Source: Stephanodiscus triporus
Lineage: Eukaryota; Bacillariophyta; Thalassiosirophyceae; Thalassiosirales; Thalassiosiraceae
Assembly (NCBI GenBank): GCA_036939755.1
Contig: JALLAZ010000567.1
Location: 1-13,902 of the forward strand
Direction of reading: 5' to 3'
Length of the DNA: 13,902 bases
Under the pieces are notes generated by a model. That model was not told the origin of the DNA, ran no database searches, and saw nothing but the letters and a program-made list of their open reading frames with translations. Shown in pieces: positions 7,987 to 13,902 of the stretch (the stretch's first letter is position 1; each line of letters begins with the position of its first letter). The position numbers and the translations under genes were made by a program.

Positions 7987-8284
7987 TCACCCCGACTAGT
8001 AGATAGTTGAAGTCCGTAAACTTTGATTCGCTTGCAGATTACGCTATTGGGTCTTTATAAACGAAGTTAATTAAGTTAATTGAGTGAACCCATGGCGCGT
8101 CGATTATTTTATCAGCTCCACTCGCACGAGCAATGAAATATGTCACAAATACAGAGACAAAAAATGCCACAGGAGAGAACATCTCTCGGCCACCGCCGGC
8201 GTGATGGTACCATTTAAATGATGGACGGGGCATTAGTGGGATTTCGCTGGAGGTGTCTAGTATATTATATGAATTGCTCTTCAA
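7987..8284. other. Spacer between Tudor gene 3' end and Myb gene 5' part
   Basis: No convincing gene. An 81-codon minus-strand frame (8039-8284) opens right after the Tudor gene's TAA, lacks an ATG start and matches nothing I know. The stretch probably holds the 3' UTR of the upstream minus-strand gene and the promoter or a missed first exon of the Myb gene. Confidence 0.5.
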
Positions 8285-10683
8285 TTAAACAGTAGAGGAA
8301 TTCGTTTTCTCCGGTTGAAAGTCTGCTCTACCGGGAGCAAAGCCTTGGCTGATTGGAATTTCGGGAGGTATGTCTGTCGCATTTGCACCACTTCCTGTGC
8401 ATACCGTCAAATCTTCATTTGGTTGCGTCTTTCCTGCCCCGATGTCCGCCTTCCCGTCCGGCCAAGGTTTCGACCCACAATGTCCATCCGGCGAGGGAGT
8501 GCTAGAGATTCGGGAGACGCGAGAAGGGATTGGGGGTATCGACTCGAGGACGTCGTTACAACAAGGTTCATCAACGAACGACCCTTCGTCGGAGGCGTCC
8601 GTACATTCCGCGCGCGACTTCTTCTCCGCGAGCCCGGCAGCGAATTCGTCATCGTGGCGATTCGAGATCGCCTTCACCGGTTTGATCGGCGACGAGAGTT
8701 TGGACGCCTCCGCGATGAGATCGAATCCGCACAAGCGCGGCTTGTTCCTTCCCCTTTCCATCTTCTCTCTGAGCAACGTCGTATAGGATTCTTTCGGTAA
8801 AACCTCCCCGTCTCCTAGGTCCTCGTCTTGATCTCCATTGTCGAAGAAAATGTGGTAGCTGTGACGCCACCGGTTGTTATCGCCCTTCCAGGTCTTGGAA
8901 CTGTGAACCTTGCCTGGCATCCAACATCCGTTAAGCTCTGGATCGGTCGGGTCGATCCATTTTGCGTACACGCGCGAGTTCTTCATCAGACGCATCGAGG
9001 AAATCTCTACCGGCACAGGCAGCGAGTAGTAGTTCTCCAGATCCTTGAGCCACGCCTGGTACTGATCCCGCATCATGATGTCTTCTGTGTCTAGATCGAT
9101 GCTCTCTGCGCCATCCTCGAACTTCACGTGGTAAAGTAGACTAGGAACCCCGGTGCAGTTGCGTTCGTCTTGGATCGGAGCGATTCTGGACGCATAAATG
9201 AATCCGGGATACCACTAAGAAGACAGACAAGAGTGAGTGTTAGCGTTAACATCATGCCAGGGGAGGAAAACGAAGAGTTCAGCGACATGACTCAACGGTT
9301 CCGTAGCTTCCAGGATCCTCTTTATTCATCCAACGAGCGTAGACATTGTTCCCGGGAATGTAGATCTGCTGATTATTCGTGGGAATCGTAGGCCGAATGG
9401 ACGGATCGAAGCAATCGGGAAGAGTCTCAGCTGGGCGTTTACGATCGATGGAAGGCTTGAGTAACGACGGCTCTGCTTCCGTATCGATGATGTGATCGCC
9501 TAGACAAATGACCACCTTCGGCTTCGTGGGCCTATTAGCCGCCTGGTATTTCATCGATCCCATTACTGATGCCGCGATCATTGCTGGGTCTTTATGAGGA
9601 TGAACCACATTATTACGGTCACCACGTATGCTCCCCGAGACGTCGACATCGCCGGTTCGAGACCTTTTCGTCTTCTGTGCGGCATTTCCCTGCCTGGAGA
9701 AGAAATCTCTCAACTCCGGGAACTTATTCTCGAGTTTCATCGCATACAACTTGACGTTCTGATTACTACGGGTCTTGACCATCGTGGAGACTTTCTTCCA
9801 TTCATTCCAACCTAAAAAGAGGCGAAGACCGCGACGATAAGATACGGATACGGATCATGCTTCGGTCTGCGATATGGTTCCTCACCGTGAACGTACAGCC
9901 CTCGGAAGAAATTAACGACCTCCTCGGGTTGCCAAGATTGATCGAAGGTGTGTGATTGAGAACCATCCCTGTTCCTCCTCTTGGCAAGAAGCTCCTCCCC
10001 GGCGATTATGTCCGCCACGTTCTCATCGACGTTGATGAGGAAAGGCAGAGATTCCGGAGTCCTGTTGAGAACTTTCCTCTTCTTGGTAGTCGTTTCGAGG
10101 GGAGCTCGGGGGGGCGGCTTCGACTTCTTCGGGCGTTGATATTGTTTCACAGAAGTCGAATCGTCGTCCGTTCCGTCGGATTTAAGCCATCGCTTGGCGG
10201 ATTCCATCCTACGATATATGTCCGCCGTGATCTCTAGTGAGTTGGGAGTTAGAACGAACGATCCAGGGACAGCGAAGCGCACGTGGGCATTATCAATCGT
10301 ACGGTTTATGGGGCCAAAGTAAAAAGAAAACATAAAATGGGGGAGGGGGGAGGGGGGGGGGTGGGGGGGTCAAACTCACTCTCCAATGCCGCCGACTCGT
10401 CCACCTCCACGAAGGACCTGCTGGCGTATCGAGATTCGGGCTTGAAGAATCGCGCCACCCGGTCGCCCCCGGTCTTGCTGCTCCTGCCCTTGAAGACACG
10501 CAGCGCCTCCCGAGCCGTCACCTTCTCGGCGTCGTTGTTGTGGTTGTTCTTCTTTCCCCCGAGCCGAACGAAGAAATCGAACATGACCGACTTGTAGACG
10601 GTATTTTTCAAGGATAATACAACGTCGACGTCGGGTCGGAGGACCGTAGGCTTGCCTCCCAACGAGAGGAACGACGATTGCAT
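8285..10683 (-). CDS. SANT plus tandem-Tudor chromatin protein, four exons
   Basis: Exons 10683-10380, 10233-9886, 9811-9297 and 9214-8285 join in phase to about 698 residues. Introns are 145 nt (GTGAGT...CACTAG), 74 nt (GTGAGG...TTTTTAG) and 82 nt (GTTGAG...TTCTTAG). Each junction completes a domain. Exon 1-2 gives FVEVDESAALE|KITADIY, resembling the end of the diatom-expanded DUF6824 domain (RPDVDVVL start, RFF core; about 15-108). Exon 2-3 gives a SANT/Myb-like domain (WQPEEVVNFFRGLYVHG|WNEW, then TRSNQNVKLYAMKL; about 200-248). Exon 3-4 joins VYARW (374-378) to WYPG (390-393) and YHVKFEDG, a Tudor-like barrel. A second one has VYAKW (471-475), WMPG (487-490) and HIFFDNGDQDEDL. A Lys/Arg-rich linker (about 130-155) may be a nuclear signal. 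The role is probably reading histone marks in the nucleus; the aromatic residues fit methyl-lysine cages, but the ligand is unknown. The C-terminal 150 residues look disordered. Confidence 0.82.
10339..10369 (+). other. G-rich tract in intron 1 of the SANT-Tudor gene
   Basis: Runs of G of at least 5, 6, 10 and 7, broken by single A or T, make up almost the whole 31 bases on the plus strand. The plus strand could form a G-quadruplex. The gene is transcribed the other way, so its pre-mRNA carries the C-rich strand inside the 145-nt intron. Confidence 0.7.
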
Positions 10684-11404
10684 TTTTTTTTTCGTGTATC
10701 GTCGTATGGTATCGTTAGAATTGGATGTGCGTTGTGTGCGCTGTGTGTGTGCGGCCTACTCTAGAGAACTATGGTTAGCGTGGAGCGTGGCGATTAGCGA
10801 TCTTCGACCTTTCGGAGATTGCCGTAAGGTTTACAATATGGGATATGAATGGAATTGACACCAACCAGGCGCGAACTCTCATCGATCGAAGAATTGCACC
10901 GAATTTTCGTTCGCGGGGGGAGAATTTTCTTTCGAGACCTGGTTTTCGTAAGAAGTCTCGAGAGAAGACGTCGACCCGATGCTCTGGTTGTTTTTTTGCA
11001 TGAAGGGACGCCGGGAGCGACGGCTGCTGATTGGACTTCGATGTTCTGAAGCGCAAATCGATCGCAGCGCGGGGGGGGGGGGAATAGATCGAGTATCGAG
11101 AAAACGAGCGAACTAAACTTTTGGAGGTTCACCGTCCTTCGTGCAATGACAAACGAAAGCACACAGAAAAACTCGGGGGGGAGAGTAGGTTGCCCCCCAT
11201 TTCCTGGCCCCGCTCGTCTTTTTTTGCTCAGTTTAGTATTACTCCTAGTAGAGTTGTTGCGGTTGTTTGTTGTGTGTGGATGTGCACTCTCCCAGGCAAG
11301 AAACACTTTTCTCTTCTCACCTCTCTGAGAACCGAGAGGGCGAGGGGCCGGGAAGGGCAAGCTCAAGAGGCAAGCGGCCGAGTCTCCCACGTCGCAGAGA
11401 CATC
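10684..11404. promoter_or_regulatory. Divergent intergenic region, SANT-Tudor gene and SCYL gene
   Basis: The two start codons (10683 minus, 11405 plus) face away from each other across 721 bp. No ORF here has recognisable domains. The region has an A-rich leader just before the minus-strand ATG, a 12-G run (11071-11082), more G- and T-runs, and a pyrimidine-rich stretch (near 11307-11327) followed by a purine-rich leader before the plus-strand ATG. It probably contains both promoters and 5' UTRs. I see no clear TATA boxes. Confidence 0.5.
11071..11082 (+). repeat. Homopolymer run of 12 G
   Basis: Uninterrupted G run in the divergent promoter region, preceded by gcagcgc. Such runs are length-unstable, and nearby indels may be sequencing error. 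Confidence 0.85.
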
Positions 11405-12817
11405 ATGACATCATGGCTGGGCAAAATGTGGGGGGGGTCCTCCGCGTCCCTCCCGTACAACATCGAGTCGACTCCCACCTCCCCCGCCACGAGGCACGGC
11501 TCGCACGGTTGGGCGATACACGCCGCGAGTCGCAAGACTGACGGCGGGGAGGTAACCGCCTTCCAGGCGAACAAGTCCGAACTCGCCAAGTGCCCCCTCC
11601 GACGCGGGCCGGGCGGGAATAATCCGTCCCTCGCCGACGCGAGGTACTCCGACACGAGTCAGACCCAGCTCGTTCCCGCGCTGCATCACTTCCACCGGAT
11701 CAAGCGACTCATACATCCCCGGATACTGCGCGCCCACGCCACCCTCGACACCGACTACCCCGACGAGACGCGTCCGGCGCCGGGACTCGACGACCTCGAG
11801 AAGACCGCGTCGACGGGGACGCTGATAATAGTGACCGAGAGGGCGACGCCGCTCGACGATTGGCTCGAGGGCCTCGACCCGCGCACGGCGCAGGCGAACG
11901 CCGCCGCGATAAGCTGGGGCATATACAACGTCGTCGAGGCCCTCGACTTCCTGCACGGTCAGGCGAAGTTGTCGCACGGGATGGTCTGTCCGGACGCGAT
12001 ATTCGTAACGCCGTCGGGGGATTTCAAATTGGGCGGGTTCGACCTCATCACGCCGCTGGGGATAGCCGACGGCGATCGGGGCGGTCCCACGCCGCACTTT
12101 CGCAAGTACGAGGGGGCGGTGTGTCCGCCGGATTACCGCTCCCCGGAGCGGGTCGGGCAGAGGTACGACGTGCTGCAGCAGTCGGCGCCGGTTCACTCCC
12201 TCGATTGCTACTCGTTGGCGGTGTTGATCGAGTACGTGTACTCGCATCCGAACGCGGGCACGGGGGGACAGGTCCCGGCGCCTCTGATGAAGGCGCTCGC
12301 ACGGATGAAGAACGACTCGCCGAAGCTCTGGCCGAGGCTCGCGCCCCTGCTTCACTGTCCCGTCTTTGACAATCCGCACGTCAAGGCCGAGAAATTCCTA
12401 GACGAGGTCCTGTCGAAGCCCATCGAGGAGAAGATCATGTTCCTGCAGAGCCTACTGGACGTGCTGAATGGGGGGGTGCTGAACCAGAACGCGATACACA
12501 AAATACTGCCGTTGCTCGTCATGGGACTCAGGTCGAGCGCGGGGAACGAGGCGGCGATGACCCAGGACGTGAATCGGCGGGAGGTATTGGCCATCGTTCC
12601 GCTCCTCTTCCAGATTGCCGAATCGTACCTCGCCGGCACACCCGAGCTATTCCAGCGTCAAGTCGCGCCGCTCGTTACCCTCCTGTTCTCCATCAACAAC
12701 CGCGGCGTACGGGGCGCGGTCCTGCAGAAGATATCCCTGGTCACCTCCTGCAAGGAGTACTTCTCGCAGAAGGACGTGGCGGAAATACAAGGGGTACAGG
12801 AAGTCAAAGTAAAATAG
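11405..12817 (+). CDS. SCY1-like pseudokinase (SCYL1/Cex1 type), C-terminally short
   Basis: I use the ATG at 11405 (MTSWLGKMWGG), as in-frame residues upstream look like leader sequence; the product is then 470 residues. About 35-325 is a kinase-like fold: HRIKRLIHPRILRAHATLD (helix C region), TLIIVTERATPLDDWL, WGIYNVVEALDFLHG, the degenerate catalytic loop SHGMVCPDAIFV (no HRD aspartate), KLGGFDLI in place of DFG, and YRSPERV with SLDCYSLAVLIEYVY. The beta-3 lysine is also missing (EVTAFQANKSEL). From about 330 on, FLDEVLSKPIEEKIMFLQSL and KILPLLVMGL begin the HEAT-repeat region of SCYL1/Cex1 proteins. These bind COPI coats (SCYL1) or act in tRNA export (yeast Cex1). Family members usually have several more HEAT repeats; this one ends after FSQKDVAEIQ with eight unrelated residues, 23 bp before a Mutator-like gene on the other strand. 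It is truncated, or continues after an intron beyond the window. Confidence 0.85.
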   Translation: MTSWLGKMWGGSSASLPYNIESTPTSPATRHGSHGWAIHAASRKTDGGEVTAFQANKSELAKCPLRRGPGGNNPSLADARYSDTSQTQLVPALHHFHRIKRLIHPRILRAHATLDTDYPDETRPAPGLDDLEKTASTGTLIIVTERATPLDDWLEGLDPRTAQANAAAISWGIYNVVEALDFLHGQAKLSHGMVCPDAIFVTPSGDFKLGGFDLITPLGIADGDRGGPTPHFRKYEGAVCPPDYRSPERVGQRYDVLQQSAPVHSLDCYSLAVLIEYVYSHPNAGTGGQVPAPLMKALARMKNDSPKLWPRLAPLLHCPVFDNPHVKAEKFLDEVLSKPIEEKIMFLQSLLDVLNGGVLNQNAIHKILPLLVMGLRSSAGNEAAMTQDVNRREVLAIVPLLFQIAESYLAGTPELFQRQVAPLVTLLFSINNRGVRGAVLQKISLVTSCKEYFSQKDVAEIQGVQEVKVK

Positions 12818-12835
12818 GATATGTTTCTATTTTAC
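12809..12835. repeat. 9-bp inverted repeat spanning the SCYL stop codon
   Basis: gtaaaatag (12809-12817) and ctattttac (12827-12835) are perfect reverse complements with a 9-base loop. They cover the SCYL TAG and end 5 bp before the transposase stop at 12841. They could be part of the transposon's terminal sequence or a shared 3'-end signal for the two convergent genes. Confidence 0.5.
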
Positions 12836-12840
12836 ATCTC

Positions 12841-13902
12841 CTAAATCCAATCATCTGCGCTAACCATTTTGACCAACTCCTTCTTGTCGCATTTCCCTGG
12901 TCGATGCTCTATTGAATCATCAAAGATGTCGAATGGTACTAATTTGACCTTTGATCTGTTGACCATTGGTGGCATCAAGCACTGCGTACGGTTGTGACCT
13001 ACCTGTTTGCAAATTGAGCACGAAGAACATTTACGATAATTGCCTTTCCCAGGAGAACTCATTCTAACCCATGACTTCGCATCCTCTTTCAACGGGACCT
13101 TACCGGTTTGATGACACTTTGTTTTTTCGACCAAACCCATCTTATGTAGACGAGTCATCTTCGCTATAAGCCGTTTAGCTTTTGCTTTATCTGTGACAAA
13201 GTAGCAACTATTCTTATTCATTTTTCTTTGATGCAATGCATGATGTCTGCGCGACGTTGATGAGATTGGCAGTCCTAGCTTTGTCGATATCTCATCATGA
13301 GTCTTTTGTACATTCCCCTTTCCTATTCTAATGAATGCTGTCTTATTTGAGATCTCGTAGTGATCTGAGTGATCCTGGGAGAGACGCTTGCCTTGACTAA
13401 ACTTCGTGGCGACACTCCAAAAGTTCTCAGCAAGATTACTGCACCCACCTTTGGCTATTTTGTCGATCGTGGCCTTGTTGAACCGCTTATTGATTTCCTT
13501 TGTAATCGTTGACATTCCATCTTCAGATAGGCTCATTGGCTTGCCATTAAGTGGACGATTGGATTCAGCGGCGGCAGCTACAGTGATACTGTGCACATCC
13601 CAATCAGGATGCTCTTTTTGGATCCTCAAATAAGTACACCAACGTTCATTTCTGCACAAGTGATGTTGGCCACAGTGATGTGGAACTATGGCAGCAAGCT
13701 GATCAAGGCATGATTTTTGGGCATCTGGATCCCCTGTTCCCGTCTTTGAATAATCATCGATAGTAGCACTAATGTCGGAGTTCATCATGGCGATTCGCTT
13801 TGGAGTGAGCGCGTGCACCCCTCTTAGAGTTGCGTCCTCTTTCCTAAGTTTGAACAATGCATTGTTGTTGCATTTCATAACATGACCTCTGTCAGGTGAG
13901 TG
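12841..13902 (-). CDS. Mutator-like transposase, C-terminal part with CCHC zinc knuckle
   Basis: The frame is open from the window edge at 13902 to the stop at 12841, so the N-terminal part is cut off by the window; the ATG at 13878 is probably internal. The edge residues (Ser-Pro-Asp-Arg-Gly-His-Val) fit the D..HV.K motif before the last catalytic region. Numbering from that ATG, VPHHCGQHHLCRNERWCTYL (66-85) is the His/Cys block, GGCSNLAENFWSVATKFSQG (144-163) the segment with the conserved N..E near the last catalytic acidic residue, and CSICKQVGHNRTQC (287-300) a perfect C-x2-C-x4-H-x4-C knuckle that would bind nucleic acid. This order matches Mutator-like (MULE-type) transposases that I recall as common in diatoms. 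They cut and paste DNA with long terminal inverted repeats. No stop or frameshift appears in 353 codons, so the copy may be recent. It is convergent with the SCYL gene, 23 bp apart. Confidence 0.75.
   Translation of the reverse strand, partial: HSPDRGHVMKCNNNALFKLRKEDATLRGVHALTPKRIAMMNSDISATIDDYSKTGTGDPDAQKSCLDQLAAIVPHHCGQHHLCRNERWCTYLRIQKEHPDWDVHSITVAAAAESNRPLNGKPMSLSEDGMSTITKEINKRFNKATIDKIAKGGCSNLAENFWSVATKFSQGKRLSQDHSDHYEISNKTAFIRIGKGNVQKTHDEISTKLGLPISSTSRRHHALHQRKMNKNSCYFVTDKAKAKRLIAKMTRLHKMGLVEKTKCHQTGKVPLKEDAKSWVRMSSPGKGNYRKCSSCSICKQVGHNRTQCLMPPMVNRSKVKLVPFDIFDDSIEHRPGKCDKKELVKMVSADDWI

Noticed and set aside
8039..8284. 81-codon minus-strand frame with a hydrophobic stretch after the Tudor gene stop
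   Set aside because: No ATG start and no recognisable family; fits a 3' UTR better.
8315..8800. Plus-strand ORFs of 161 and 138 codons opposite the last Tudor exon
   Set aside because: Shadows of the minus-strand coding exon, which has Tudor motifs and phased splice sites.
10306..10333. Treating the minus-strand ATG at 10333 as a separate gene start
   Set aside because: That ATG lies within intron 1. Splicing 10380 to 10233 gives a better continuous domain, and the residues before 10233 are not domain-like.
10849..11049. Plus-strand 66-codon ORF in the promoter region
   Set aside because: Short, no motif, no context; chance cannot be excluded.
10794..11390. Minus-strand 198-codon ORF in the divergent promoter region
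   Set aside because: Low-complexity, no recognised motif, crosses the G-run. An upstream exon of the SANT-Tudor gene is possible but nothing supports it.
11860..12369. Plus-strand 169-codon ORF in a second frame of the SCYL gene
   Set aside because: Gly/Arg/Ala-rich frame typical of GC-rich shadows; overlaps the real pseudokinase frame.
11411..12379. Long minus-strand ORF (322 codons) opposite the SCYL gene
   Set aside because: Antisense shadow of a GC-rich coding region. It is Arg-rich and has no domain, while the plus strand carries clear SCYL motifs.
11405..12817. Active protein kinase
   Set aside because: The beta-3 lysine, catalytic-loop aspartate and DFG motif are all replaced, as expected for SCY1-like pseudokinases.
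1..13902. CRISPR array, tRNA, rRNA or bacterial operon
   Set aside because: No regularly spaced repeats, no cloverleaf or rRNA-like text seen. Spliceosomal introns and gene families point to a eukaryotic nucleus.

Overview
This window looks like nuclear DNA from a diatom or a close stramenopile relative. The evidence is short GT-AG introns (74, 82, 92 and 145 nt) whose phases join cleanly, an SCY1-like pseudokinase, a SANT/tandem-Tudor chromatin protein, and several repeated families (multi-copy hypothetical protein, piggyBac-like and Mutator-like transposases) that I recall as typical of diatom genomes. No database search was possible, so every family name rests on motif reading and memory.

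Layout. (1) 1-3720 is a graveyard of mobile or multi-copy sequence. It holds a minus-strand copy of a diatom multi-copy hypothetical gene broken by several frameshifts (46-1326), a 155-bp MITE-like element with 17-bp inverted ends (1388-1542), a plus-strand transposase-like fragment broken by two stops and a 40/41-bp tandem duplication (1644 to about 2850), and a minus-strand piggyBac-like fragment meeting it tail to tail near 2850 (to 3721). (2) 3722-4192 is a spacer with short direct repeats. It precedes a long single-exon gene for a Ser/Gln-rich protein with two Cys/His modules and a MORN-like motif (4193-6478), whose frame stays open for 62 codons beyond its TAG. (3) 6900-7986 (minus) is a Myb-type gene with one clear intron, 28-residue tandem repeats and apparent damage. 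(4) 8285-10683 (minus) is a four-exon gene, reconstructed here, encoding about 698 residues with a DUF6824-like N-terminus, a SANT domain and two Tudor-like domains. (5) 10684-11404 is a divergent promoter region. It leads to an SCYL1-type pseudokinase gene (11405-12817, plus) that stops in the middle of its HEAT-repeat region. (6) 12841-13902 (minus) is the C-terminal part of a Mutator-like transposase with a CCHC knuckle, open to the window edge and only 23 bp from the SCYL stop.

The host genes do not look like a pathway: two are nuclear DNA/chromatin-binding types and one belongs to a membrane-traffic/tRNA-export family. The main biological points are the unusual SANT/double-Tudor architecture, the diatom-type Cys/His-plus-MORN protein, and a SCYL gene whose 3' part seems cut off or displaced by a Mutator-like element.
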